A stretch of DNA of 64,000 nucleotides from Chersky-840 sp963764205. GTDB lineage: Bacteria; Actinomycetota; Acidimicrobiia; Acidimicrobiales; UBA8190. The notes under the pieces are model-generated. The model was given only the letters and a program-made list of their open reading frames with translations. It searched no databases and was not told the origin of the DNA. The stretch lies in NCBI GenBank assembly GCA_963764205.1, contig CAVXRN010000002.1:496001-560000 (forward strand), given 5' to 3'. This document shows positions 52,828-61,120 of this stretch, piece by piece. Numbering within the stretch: the stretch's first letter is position 1; each line of letters opens with the position of its first letter. Made by a program: the position numbers and the translations under genes.

Positions 52828-52857
52828 ACACTTACATAGCGAATCCTATCTAAGTGT
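52828..52857. promoter_or_regulatory. 30-bp inverted repeat, candidate TetR operator
   Basis: The arms ACACTTACATAG (52828-52839) and CTATCTAAGTGT (52846-52857) match at 11 of 12 positions around a six-base spacer CGAATC. The element is AT-rich against a GC-rich background and lies between the TetR gene and the divergent enoyl-CoA hydratase gene. It probably also contains the -10 elements of one or both promoters. Confidence 0.75.
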
Positions 52858-52991
52858 GTCGGGGCCCCGCGCAGGCTGGTCGGTCTCGTGCCACCCCGGG
52901 CTCGGTGGTCCGCGCCATGCGATACTCACGCCGCAGAACACGGCCGGTCCGGCGTCCTCGAGGTGCCGGGCGCCTCACGATCGGAGTGTGC

Positions 52992-53822
52992 ATGTTCAGG
53001 ACGTCGCCCGTCGTCGCCGAGGACGAATGGCACCTCGACCTCGAGGTCAAAGGCCACGTGGCGGTGCTCAGCCTCAACCGGCCCGACAAGCTCAACGCCT
53101 GGAGCTGGGAGTCGACCCGGCAGCTCGGGGCGCGCGCCGACCAGATCCGCTTCGACGAACGGGTGCGCGTGGTGGTGTTGCGAGGTGAGGGACGGGCCTT
53201 CTGCGCCGGCATCGACCTGGGGATGCCCGAGGACCGCGTGACCGGCCGCTCCCCGGCCGAGAAGGCGCGCAACTATTACGAGGGCATCCGCTGGGCCCAC
53301 GAGCGGTTCAAGGTGTTCGCAGAGCTCCCCCAACCGGTTGTGGCGGCGGTGCAGGGCTACTGCTTGGGCTTCGGGTTCGAGCTCGTCCTCATGGCCGACG
53401 TCCGTGTGGCCACCGAGGACGCCGTGTTCGCGCTGCCCGAGGCGCAGGTGGGGGTGGGCATCGACGCCGGCGGGGACCTCCGGCTCGCGCACGAGGCCGG
53501 GGCGGGGTGGGCCAAGCTGCTCGCTTTCACGGGTCGGCGCCTCGATGCCCGCACGGCCGAGCGCATCGGCGTGGTGCAGCAGGTGACCACGACCGAGGAC
53601 CTGCTCCCCACCGCGATGGGGATCGCCGAGGAGATCGCCGCCAACGCGCCGCTGGCGGTCCAGAGCATCAAGCGCACCGTGGACGGCTTCACCTACCGCG
53701 GCTTCACCGAGGCGATGCGGTTCGGCGCCATGAGCTCGTCCATCGAGTTCGTGTCCGACGACATGCCGGCCGGGTACGCGGCCAAGGCCAAGAAGCAACC
53801 CGTCGTCTTCGAAGGCAAGTAG
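52992..53822 (+). CDS. Enoyl-CoA hydratase/isomerase (crotonase) family protein
   Basis: A 276-residue crotonase. It shows GHVAVLSLNRPDKLNAWSWE, VVVLRGEGRAFCAGIDLG (first oxyanion-hole segment), VVAAVQGYCLGFGFELVLMADVRVAT (second oxyanion segment), FALPEAQVGVGIDAGGDLRL and NAPLAVQSIKRTVD. The segment GVGIDAGG carries Asp rather than the two Glu of classic hydratase, closer to dienoyl-CoA isomerases. ATG 52992 has GGAG about five bases upstream. It is followed after three bases by the SDR gene, forming an operon. Confidence 0.88.
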   Translation: MFRTSPVVAEDEWHLDLEVKGHVAVLSLNRPDKLNAWSWESTRQLGARADQIRFDERVRVVVLRGEGRAFCAGIDLGMPEDRVTGRSPAEKARNYYEGIRWAHERFKVFAELPQPVVAAVQGYCLGFGFELVLMADVRVATEDAVFALPEAQVGVGIDAGGDLRLAHEAGAGWAKLLAFTGRRLDARTAERIGVVQQVTTTEDLLPTAMGIAEEIAANAPLAVQSIKRTVDGFTYRGFTEAMRFGAMSSSIEFVSDDMPAGYAAKAKKQPVVFEGK

Positions 53823-53825
53823 CCG

Positions 53826-54704
53826 ATGCCCTTGCCCGAGCCACCTGCGTCGGGACAGACGATGCTCCCGCCGGGCACCTTCGACGGGAATGTCGTCGTC
53901 GTCACCGGGGGCGGTACCGGCCTGGGCAAGGCCATCGCCGTCGAGTTCGCCCGCCTGGGCGCGGCCGTGGGCATCCTCTCGCGCGACGAGGGCCACCGGC
54001 GCGCCGGCGTCGCCGCGGTCGAGGCGGTGGGGGGACGGGCTGCGCATGCCGGTGCCGACATCCGCCGGGCCGAGGACGTGGCCGTGGCGTTCGACGCGCT
54101 GGAGGAGGCGCTGGGGCCGGTGCGGGTCGTCGTCAACAACGCCGCCGCCAACTTCCCCGTTCCGGCGGAGGACCTGAGCGCGAACGGCTGGCGGGCGGTG
54201 AGCCAGATCGTGCTCGACGGCACGTTCTTCTGTTCGCAGGAGCTCTACCGCCGGGCGAGCGGGGCGGGTGAGCCCGGTGCGATCTGCAACATCCTCGCCA
54301 CCCAGTCCTTCACGGGCGGCCCGGGGATGGCGCACAACGCCGCGGCCAAGGCCGGGGTGGGCAATCTCACCAAGACCCTGGCCGTGGAGTGGGCCCCGCA
54401 CGGGGTGCGGGTGAACGCGTTGGCCCCGGGGTTGTTCCCCCATGAGGACATGCGCGCCGATCTCCAGGCGCTGCGGACCGAGGGCGAGGACGTGGACGCC
54501 CGGCGTTCGCCTGCGGGTCGCCTGGGTCGACTGCACGAGCTGGGTTGGGCCGCCACCTGGCTGTGCTCGCCCTACGCGTCCTTCGTCACCGGCCACACTC
54601 TGGTGGTCGACGGTGCCAATTGGCTCCGGCGGGACTTCGTCATGCCCGAATTCGTCCCTGTCCGGGACCAGATCGCGGCTGTCCTGCCCGACCGCGGTCG
54701 GTAG
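53826..54704 (+). CDS. SDR oxidoreductase, 2,4-dienoyl-CoA reductase-like
   Basis: A 292-residue short-chain dehydrogenase. NVVVVTGGGTGLGKAIAVEFARLGAAV is the NADP loop, VVVNNAAANFPVPAEDLSANGWRAV follows the dienoyl-CoA reductase pattern, and the active site reads NAAAKAGVGNLTK, keeping Lys but lacking the YxxxK Tyr, as is usual for that subgroup. APGLFPHEDM and TGHTLVVDGANWL complete it. With the crotonase-like enzyme upstream it would handle unsaturated acyl-CoA intermediates of beta-oxidation. Confidence 0.85.
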   Translation: MPLPEPPASGQTMLPPGTFDGNVVVVTGGGTGLGKAIAVEFARLGAAVGILSRDEGHRRAGVAAVEAVGGRAAHAGADIRRAEDVAVAFDALEEALGPVRVVVNNAAANFPVPAEDLSANGWRAVSQIVLDGTFFCSQELYRRASGAGEPGAICNILATQSFTGGPGMAHNAAAKAGVGNLTKTLAVEWAPHGVRVNALAPGLFPHEDMRADLQALRTEGEDVDARRSPAGRLGRLHELGWAATWLCSPYASFVTGHTLVVDGANWLRRDFVMPEFVPVRDQIAAVLPDRGR

Positions 54705-54782
54705 TTCCCACCGGCCCACCGGCACCGACCGGGCCGTGCGGGCGGGCCCCGTTCGCGCCCCTGCTCCCATAGGCTGATCCGG

Positions 54783-56399
54783 ATGGAGGGTCCCGAAGGG
54801 GCCGGTCCGGGAGATCGTTCACTCGTGTCAGGGCCCGGGAGTGCCGATGGCTCTCCGGTGACGGACGTAGTTCCCTCGGCCGAGACCGCCGAACCAGGTG
54901 CCGAGGCGTCGAGCCCAGGCGCGGGCAGCGGCGCGGGCATCGACCGCATGCGCCTGCGGAGCTTCATCGGGCTCACCCTCGGCCTGGTGGGCCCCCGGGC
55001 CAACCTGGCGGTGTCGGGCGTGCTGCTGACCTTGCTCGTGTCGGCCCGGGTGTCGAGCGCCCTGGCCATCACCTTCGCCCTCACGGCCAACCGCCTCATC
55101 GGTTGGCTGGCCTACCCCCTCCTGGGGCGAGCCAGCGACCGCACCCACTCCGCCGCGGGCCGCCGCGCCCCGTACATGGCGGCGGGGCTGCTGATCATGG
55201 GCGTGTGCACGTGGTCCTACACCCTGGTGTCGGGGTACTGGCCCTTGGTGCTGCTCATCGTGGTGGTGAAGACGGCCAGCGTCGTGTTCGGGCTCGCCAA
55301 CGTGGCGGTGATCCCCGAGACCTTCGGCAAGAGCCGTTCGGTGAAAGCGGCGGCGCTGATCGGCGTACTGGGAGTGATGGTCAGCCTCGTCATCAAGGGC
55401 ACCGTGATCGCCACGTGGAAGCAGAGCGACCCCGCCACCTGGAACCTCGCCTTCCGGATGGCGGGCGGGTTCATGGTGGTCGTGGCGTTCATCGTCTTGG
55501 CACTGGTGCGTGAGTCCGCCGCGGCGCGCGAGGTCGCCGACCGAGAGCGCCACCGTCGTGCCCGGCCCTGGCGCGACGAGCTGGCCGAGATCCTGCAGGT
55601 CCCCAACGCCAGGGTCCTGATCTCGGGGATCCTCGTGTTCTGGGCCGGGCTCAGCGCCACGGGGTACCTCGCCATCGTCTACTTCCAGAAGGTGCAGCAC
55701 GCCGGCGCCAATGCCCAGACCATCGCCGGCTGGGTCAGCGGCGTGCCGGTGGTCATGCTCGGCCTCTTCCTCGGCTACGGCCTGAGCCGTGTGCTCACCC
55801 GGAAGCAGATCGCGGTGCTCACGCCGTTGGCGGGCACGGTCGTCTCGCTCGTGCAGTACACGACGACCCACATCTGGCAGTCGGTCGTGCTGGCCTTCGT
55901 GGGCGGCCCGCTGTTCGCTGCCTTCGTCATCGCCATGGCGCCCATGCTCCTGCAGTTGCTGCCGCGCTCGGGAGGGATGGCGGAGCTCCTCGGCAAGCTG
56001 GTGGCACCCTTCAGTCTCTTCGCCGTGGTCTTCTCGTTCCTCGCGGCCTGGGTCGTGGACCTCACCGGCAATTACCGGACGATCTGGCTGTGGCCCGCGG
56101 CGGCAGGGATCGTCCAGGCCGTCGTCATGTGTTGGCTCCGGATCCCCAAGGGCCAAGAGCGCGCCGAGATGGGCGACCTGGTCCAGCGCATGGGGGACTC
56201 GGTCATGGAACAGGTGACGGGTCGGGACCGGTCGCTGCTGGGCGGGGTCGTCACCGCGGCGGACGCCGATTCGGCCTCGCTCTTCGACATGGCCCGTCAC
56301 ATCCTGGGCAACCCCTACGAGACCGAACCCGACCCCGAGGACGTGCCCCCGGCGCAGGACAGCGGGACTCGAGAGACGGCGCCACCACCGCCCGCATAG
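54783..56399 (+). CDS. MFS-type transporter
   Basis: A 538-residue transporter with about twelve helices. The N-terminal 55 residues are acidic and Pro/Ser-rich. The motif between helices 2 and 3 is LLGRASDRTHSAAGRRAPYMAAG, an MFS motif A similar to that of the GPH/SLC45-like sugar transporter branch. A central cytoplasmic loop (VADRERHRRARPWRDELAEIL) separates the halves, and a soluble tail of about 75 residues ends in a Pro run. The substrate is not predictable. It lies between the dienoyl-CoA reductase-like gene and the aldehyde dehydrogenase gene. Confidence 0.82.
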   Translation: MEGPEGAGPGDRSLVSGPGSADGSPVTDVVPSAETAEPGAEASSPGAGSGAGIDRMRLRSFIGLTLGLVGPRANLAVSGVLLTLLVSARVSSALAITFALTANRLIGWLAYPLLGRASDRTHSAAGRRAPYMAAGLLIMGVCTWSYTLVSGYWPLVLLIVVVKTASVVFGLANVAVIPETFGKSRSVKAAALIGVLGVMVSLVIKGTVIATWKQSDPATWNLAFRMAGGFMVVVAFIVLALVRESAAAREVADRERHRRARPWRDELAEILQVPNARVLISGILVFWAGLSATGYLAIVYFQKVQHAGANAQTIAGWVSGVPVVMLGLFLGYGLSRVLTRKQIAVLTPLAGTVVSLVQYTTTHIWQSVVLAFVGGPLFAAFVIAMAPMLLQLLPRSGGMAELLGKLVAPFSLFAVVFSFLAAWVVDLTGNYRTIWLWPAAAGIVQAVVMCWLRIPKGQERAEMGDLVQRMGDSVMEQVTGRDRSLLGGVVTAADADSASLFDMARHILGNPYETEPDPEDVPPAQDSGTRETAPPPPA

Positions 56400-56479
56400 C
56401 ATCGGCAAGGTACGTGGTGCGTCGTCCGCACCCGCCCGGGACCCCCGACAGGCCCGGGAGCCAGCCAGGAGGGTGGGTC

Positions 56480-57898
56480 ATGGAAGTACGCGACAAGCTC
56501 TACATCGGTGGTGCCTGGGTGTCGTCGACCGGCACCGACGTGATCGAGGTCGTGAACTCGGCCACCGAAGAAGTCATCGGGACGATTCCCGCGGGGACGC
56601 CCGAGGACGTCGACCGTGCCGCGCGGTGCGCCGCCGACGCGTTCGGCGAGTGGTCCACGACCTCGAGGGACGAGCGGTCCAAGACCCTCGAGCGCGTGAA
56701 GGAGGCGCTCACGGCGCGCACGACCGAGATCGCCACGTTGATCTCCCAGGAAGTCGGCATGCCCTTCACGCTGTCCAACCTCATCCAGGTGGGCCTGCCC
56801 GTGATGAGCTTCGACGCCGCGGCCCGCCTTGCCACCGAGTTCCCCTTCGAGACCGAGCTCGGCAGCTCCCTCATCGTCCGGGAGCCGGTCGGGGTCGTCG
56901 GTGCGATCACGCCGTGGAACTACCCGTTGCACCAGATCGCGGCCAAGGTGGCGCCGGCACTGGCGGCGGGGTGCACCGTGGTGCTCAAGCCCAGTGAGGT
57001 GGCGCCGCTCAACGCCTTCATCCTGGCGGAGATCCTCGACGACATCGGACTCCCCCCGGGCGTGTTCAATCTCGTGACCGGTGTCGGCCCGGTGGTGGGC
57101 GAGGCCATCGCGGCGCACCCCCTCGTCGACATGGTGTCGTTCACCGGGTCGACCCGCGCCGGCAAGCGCGTCATGCAGCTGGCGTCCGACGGGGTGAAGC
57201 GCGTCGCGCTCGAGCTCGGGGGCAAGTCACCCAACGTCATCCTCGAGGACGCCGACCTCTCCGCCGCAGTGCCGGCGGGGGTGGCCGCCTGTTACATCAA
57301 CTCCGGTCAGACGTGCTCGGCACTGACCCGCATGCTCGTGCCCCGGTCGCGCCTGGCCGAGGTGGAGGCACTGGCGGTGGAGACCGCCGAGACGTACACA
57401 CCCGGCGACCCCTTCGACGGCGACACCCGCCTCGGGCCCCTCGTGTCCGCCGCGCAACTGGCGCGTGTGCGCGGCTACATCGGCAAGGGAGTCGACGAGG
57501 GGGCGACGTTGCTCACCGGTGGCGCCGAGCTGCCCGAGGGCCTCGACAAGGGGTACTTCGTGCGGCCCACGGTGTTCTCCGACGTGACGCGTGACATGAC
57601 CATCGCCCAGGAGGAGATCTTCGGGCCGGTGCTGTCGATCATCCCCTACGACACCGAAGAGGAAGCCGTCGAGATCGCCAACGACACCGTCTATGGCCTC
57701 GCCGGGGGCGTGTGGGCGGGGGACAAGGCCCACGCCGAGCAGGTCGCCCGCCGGCTCCGCACCGGCCAGGTCGAGGTCAACGGCGGGGGGTTCAACCCCC
57801 TGGCGCCCTTCGGCGGGTACAAGCAGTCCGGCATCGGCCGCGAGCTCGGCAGCTACGGCCTCGAGGAGTACCTGGAGGTCAAGGCGCTGCAGCGCTGA
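56480..57898 (+). CDS. Aldehyde dehydrogenase family protein
   Basis: A 472-residue NAD(P)-dependent aldehyde dehydrogenase. Catalytic Glu is near residue 245 in VALELGGKSPN and catalytic Cys near 279 in NSGQTCSALTRML. ITPWNYPLHQIAAKVAPALAAG, FTGSTRAGKRVM and EEIFGPVLSIIPYDTEEEA are standard. ATG 56480 has AGGAGGG six bases upstream. The family oxidises aldehydes to acids; the neighbourhood suggests an aliphatic or branched aldehyde from the acyl-catabolic genes. Confidence 0.93.
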   Translation: MEVRDKLYIGGAWVSSTGTDVIEVVNSATEEVIGTIPAGTPEDVDRAARCAADAFGEWSTTSRDERSKTLERVKEALTARTTEIATLISQEVGMPFTLSNLIQVGLPVMSFDAAARLATEFPFETELGSSLIVREPVGVVGAITPWNYPLHQIAAKVAPALAAGCTVVLKPSEVAPLNAFILAEILDDIGLPPGVFNLVTGVGPVVGEAIAAHPLVDMVSFTGSTRAGKRVMQLASDGVKRVALELGGKSPNVILEDADLSAAVPAGVAACYINSGQTCSALTRMLVPRSRLAEVEALAVETAETYTPGDPFDGDTRLGPLVSAAQLARVRGYIGKGVDEGATLLTGGAELPEGLDKGYFVRPTVFSDVTRDMTIAQEEIFGPVLSIIPYDTEEEAVEIANDTVYGLAGGVWAGDKAHAEQVARRLRTGQVEVNGGGFNPLAPFGGYKQSGIGRELGSYGLEEYLEVKALQR

Positions 57899-57912
57899 GG
57901 CGCCCGAGCCCA

Positions 57913-58024
57913 CCTCTGACCGGGTCTTCTTCCCGAGGCCGGACGTTCATCAATTCTGGTGATTGCCGGGCCCGCGGTGGACGCTCAAATTGGATGACCG
58001 GGTGAGCTAGGTCCCGGTCAGAGG
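57913..58024 (+). promoter_or_regulatory. Candidate two-state structured leader of the GH26-like gene
   Basis: CCTCTGACCGGG (57913-57924) is perfectly complementary to CCCGGTCAGAGG (58013-58024), 88 bases apart. The same right arm can instead pair locally: TGACCGGG (57995-58002) with CCCGGTCA (58013-58020) around a ten-base loop. The two helices exclude each other. The long helix buries GAGG of the ribosome binding site (58021-58026); the local hairpin leaves it free. This looks like a translational switch ahead of GTG 58030. Ligand or trigger unknown; no known riboswitch consensus recognised. Confidence 0.55.
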
Positions 58025-58029
58025 GGACA

Positions 58030-59556
58030 GTGGACACCGAGAAGGTCTGGAGGCGGCGCACGCCGCTGGTGCCGGTCGCGTTGGCCACCGCTGTTGTTCT
58101 CGCGTCTGTGGTCGTGGGGGTCACTCCCGCCGGGGCGCGCACCGAGGCATACCGCGGCGCCGCGCCGGGAGCGGTGACGTGCCGACTGTCGGGCGCCGTC
58201 GCGTTCTCGCCCCGGGTGTCGACCACCGACGCGGGCCAGCACGCGGTCCTGCGAGGGACGCTGTCGCGCTGTACCACGTCGGACAACGCCGTGAAGATCC
58301 GTTCGGCCCGTGTCACCGAGACGTTCACCGCGAGCCCGTTGAACTGCACGACCCTGGCCGGCACCGGTGCGGCCGCCACGTTGTCGGTGACGTGGCGCGG
58401 TGCGATGTGGGGCCGCCGTGCCTCGTTCAGCGCCACGACGCAGTCCAACTCCCGTTCGCAGCTCGTGACCAACGGCGGGGGCGACGAGGGCTTCGCCATA
58501 CCGGGCGGGGGCGGACAATCGACCACCAGCGGTTCCTTCGCGGCGACGTCGGGGTCCAGCGCCAGCGCGTACTCGACCTTGACCGCGAGCGCACTGACGA
58601 CGCGGTGTCGTGGGGGCGTCACGAAGTTGTCCGTCATCGGGAGCATCACACTCGGGTCGGCTGCCAACGGCGGCGGCGGCGGGATCGCGGGCATCTCGGG
58701 CATCGGCCTCGGCGACTACGCCGGAACCGATGACCCGTCGGGACTGGCACAGTTCGGTGTCGACACGGGTACCCATCCGAGCTACGCCACGGAATACCTC
58801 GACAAGACCAGCGGCTGGGCGGCGATGGACGGCGCGGCGATCGCCCGGGGGTGGAAGGGCTCGGGCTACCGCCTGGTGCTCGGCGTCCCCATCCTGCCCG
58901 GGACCGGCACCCTGGCCGCCGGGGCCGCCGGTGACTACAACCAGTACTTCGCCACCCTGGCCCAGAACCTCGTGAGCGACGGCGAGGCCAACGCCATCTT
59001 GCGACTGGGATGGGAGTTCAACGGCTCGTGGTATCCGTGGTACGTCGCCACCGCCTCGGACGCGGCCAACTTCGTGACGTTCTGGCAGCACATCGTGACG
59101 ACCATGCGGGGTGTGGCGGGGGAGCAGTTCAAGTTCCTGTGGAGCGCCAGCGCCACCACGAGCTCGAGTTACAGCCCTGCCCAGGCCTACCCCGGTGACG
59201 CGTACGTCGACTACGTCGGCACCGACAACTACGACGAGTACTGGGGGAGTCCCTTCACCCCCGGCGCGGCATGGGCCAACCAGCTGACCCAACAGTGGGG
59301 CCTGAATTGGCTCGCCACCTTCGCCGCGGCGCACGACAAGCCCATCGCCATCCCCGAATGGTCGGTCGAGTACCGCTCCGACGGTCACGGGCTCGGCGAC
59401 GACCCGTCGTTCATCGCCAACATGGCCGCGTGGTTCGTCGCCCACGACGTGGCCTTCGACGACATCTTCTCCTTCGACTCGCCGGGGACCCGAAACGACA
59501 TCCTCGACGGCTCGTTCCCCAACAGCCTGGCCGAGTTCCGGGCCGTCTTCGGCTGA
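58030..59556 (+). CDS. Secreted GH26-like glycoside hydrolase with N-terminal extracellular module
   Basis: A 508-residue exported enzyme from GTG 58030. The signal is VWRRRTPLVPVALATAVVL with cleavage probably after AGA near residue 36. Residues about 48-215 are a Ser/Thr-rich, Cys-containing module with GAVTCRLSGAVAFSP and DEGFAIPGGGG that matches the lipoprotein at 40327. A poly-Gly hinge leads to the catalytic domain (about 230-508): LRLGWEFNGSWYPW (acid/base Glu near 329), YVGTDNYDEYWGSPF and IAIPEWSVEYRSDG (nucleophile Glu near 443). The catalytic domain is closely similar to that at 1263-2624. Confidence 0.78.
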   Translation: MDTEKVWRRRTPLVPVALATAVVLASVVVGVTPAGARTEAYRGAAPGAVTCRLSGAVAFSPRVSTTDAGQHAVLRGTLSRCTTSDNAVKIRSARVTETFTASPLNCTTLAGTGAAATLSVTWRGAMWGRRASFSATTQSNSRSQLVTNGGGDEGFAIPGGGGQSTTSGSFAATSGSSASAYSTLTASALTTRCRGGVTKLSVIGSITLGSAANGGGGGIAGISGIGLGDYAGTDDPSGLAQFGVDTGTHPSYATEYLDKTSGWAAMDGAAIARGWKGSGYRLVLGVPILPGTGTLAAGAAGDYNQYFATLAQNLVSDGEANAILRLGWEFNGSWYPWYVATASDAANFVTFWQHIVTTMRGVAGEQFKFLWSASATTSSSYSPAQAYPGDAYVDYVGTDNYDEYWGSPFTPGAAWANQLTQQWGLNWLATFAAAHDKPIAIPEWSVEYRSDGHGLGDDPSFIANMAAWFVAHDVAFDDIFSFDSPGTRNDILDGSFPNSLAEFRAVFG

Positions 59557-59560
59557 CCGC

Positions 59561-59578
59561 GGCGGGCTCCGGCCCGCC
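59561..59578 (+). terminator. GC hairpin just after the GH26-like gene
   Basis: GGCGGGC (59561-59567) pairs perfectly with GCCCGCC (59572-59578) around TCCG, starting four bases after the stop codon. No T run follows, so it may act as a weak or factor-assisted terminator or as a 3' stabiliser. Confidence 0.5.
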
Positions 59579-59602
59579 TCGCCTTCCTGCCGCCTAGCCG
59601 GG

Positions 59603-59640
59603 GGGTTGCTTTGGAATACATAACGATATATCATGGAAGC
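59603..59640 (+). promoter_or_regulatory. AT-rich promoter/operator region of the PadR gene
   Basis: An abrupt AT-rich island in a GC-rich background, containing GATATATC (59625-59632, a perfect palindrome) in ATACATAACGATATATCATG. It lies about 65 bases before the PadR ATG. Position and symmetry fit an autoregulated PadR promoter; the -35/-10 assignment is not clear. Confidence 0.45.
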
Positions 59641-59697
59641 ACGAGAACAGTCTGAGCACGAGGCTCAGGCACAGATTCGGAAAGAAACGGAGACACC

Positions 59698-60240
59698 ATG
59701 CATGGACACATGCGCATGAAAGGACGCCACGGCCGTCCGCCGTGGGCAGGCGGCGAATGGGGCTCGGACCGGGGGAATTGGCGAGGCGGAGGGCGGCGCA
59801 TGCGCCGCGGCGACATCCGCACCGCCCTGCTGAGCGCCCTCACCGACGGCCCCGCCCACGGGTACGAGCTCATCGGGCGCCTCGAGGAGAAGAGCGGGGG
59901 TACCTGGCGGCCGAGCCCGGGATCGGTGTACCCCACGCTGCAGCTCTTCGAGGACGAAGGGCTCGTCCGCTCCGAGGAGCGCGACGGCAAGCGCGTCTAC
60001 GAGCTCAGCGACGCGGGCCGCACCCAAGCGGCCGAGCGGGTCGAGCGCTACGGCAACACGCCGTGGGACACCGACGCGGAGTCCGCCACCGAGTTCCAGG
60101 GGCTCATGAAGTCCGCCGTCCACCTGCTCGGCGCGGCCAAGCAGATCGCTCGGATCGGCGACCCGTCGCAGATGGAGCGGGCCACCACCGTCATCCGCGC
60201 CACGGGCAAGGAGCTCTACAAGATCCTGGCCGAGGACTGA
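59698..60240 (+). CDS. PadR-family transcriptional regulator
   Basis: A 180-residue PadR regulator. The winged helix is RRGDIRTALLSALTDGPAHGYELIGRLEEKSGGTWRPSPGSVYPTLQLFEDEGLVRSEERDGKR, with the typical SPGSVYP. The C-terminal part is helical for dimerisation. The first 35 residues are unusual: His/Met/Gly/Arg/Trp-rich (MHGHMRMKGRHGRPPWAGG), which could bind metal or DNA. Similar His/Gly-rich heads are seen in other actinobacterial PadR proteins. Targets unknown; the closest are itself and nearby genes. Confidence 0.9.
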   Translation: MHGHMRMKGRHGRPPWAGGEWGSDRGNWRGGGRRMRRGDIRTALLSALTDGPAHGYELIGRLEEKSGGTWRPSPGSVYPTLQLFEDEGLVRSEERDGKRVYELSDAGRTQAAERVERYGNTPWDTDAESATEFQGLMKSAVHLLGAAKQIARIGDPSQMERATTVIRATGKELYKILAED

Positions 60241-60260
60241 GCGGGGAGCGGCTGCGACGA

Positions 60261-61046
60261 TCAGGCGCCCATGGCGTGGACGCCCCCGTCGACGTGGACC
60301 ATCTCGCCGGTAGTCATCGGGAACCAGTCCGACAGCAGCGCCACGCATGCCCGGGCCACCGGCTCGGCGTCGTTGACGTCCCACCCCAGCGGGGCCCGAT
60401 CACCCCACGTGTCCTCGAAGCCCTTGAAGCTCGGAATGGACTTGGCCGCCATGGTGCGGATCGGGCCGGCCGCGACCAGGTTCACGCGCACGCCGTCAGG
60501 GCCGAGGTCGCGCGCCAGATAGCGGGCCAGGGACTCGAGTGCCGCCTTGGCCACGCCCATCCAGTCATAGGCCGGCCACGCCACCCGGGCGTCGAAGTCG
60601 AGGGCTACCACCGAGGCGCCTCCGGCGGCGACGAGCAAGGGGCGCATGGCGCCGACCAGCGCCTTGAGCGAGTAGGCCGAGACATGGAGCGCGACGGCCA
60701 CCTCGTCCCACTCGGCGCGCAGGATGTCACCGCCGAGGCATTCCTGGGGTGCGAAGCCGATGGCGTGCACGACGCCGTCCACCTTGCCCCAGCGACCGGT
60801 CAGGTCCTCGGCCGCGGCGCGCAGATGGGCGGGGTCGGTGACGTCGATCTCGAGCACGTCGACAGGTGCGTCGAGCTTGCGGGCCGTGCGGCGAGTGAGC
60901 GAAAGCCCTCGGCCCGCGCCCGACAGCACCAGCTCGGCTCCCTCCGCCTGCGCTCGACGCGCCACCCCGAAGGCCAGCGACGCGTCGGTGAGCACGCCGG
61001 TGACGAGGATCCGCTTGCCCGCCAGGAGGCCGTTGCCCGTTGCCAC
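60261..61046 (-). CDS. Enoyl-[acyl-carrier-protein] reductase, InhA/FabI-like
   Basis: A 261-residue SDR of the FabI/InhA type. The start GLLAGKRILVTGVLTDASLAFGVARRAQAEGAEL carries the typical substituted glycine loop, and VDGVVHAIGFAPQ, YDWMGVAKAALESLARYLARDLG (Y-x6-K active site) and LVAAGPIRTMAAKSIPSF are family signatures. TGEMVHVDGGVHAMGA ends the protein. It catalyses the last step of type II fatty acid elongation. FabG is not adjacent. It is divergent from the F420:NADP oxidoreductase gene with about 75 bases between. Confidence 0.92.
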   Translation of the reverse strand: MATGNGLLAGKRILVTGVLTDASLAFGVARRAQAEGAELVLSGAGRGLSLTRRTARKLDAPVDVLEIDVTDPAHLRAAAEDLTGRWGKVDGVVHAIGFAPQECLGGDILRAEWDEVAVALHVSAYSLKALVGAMRPLLVAAGGASVVALDFDARVAWPAYDWMGVAKAALESLARYLARDLGPDGVRVNLVAAGPIRTMAAKSIPSFKGFEDTWGDRAPLGWDVNDAEPVARACVALLSDWFPMTTGEMVHVDGGVHAMGA

Positions 61047-61120
61047 TGCCGGCGACCCTACCCGGGCGGGTCCGGGCGGGGTTGAACCAGGTCGGGGAAC
61101 CGGTGTGCCAGTGTGTTCCG

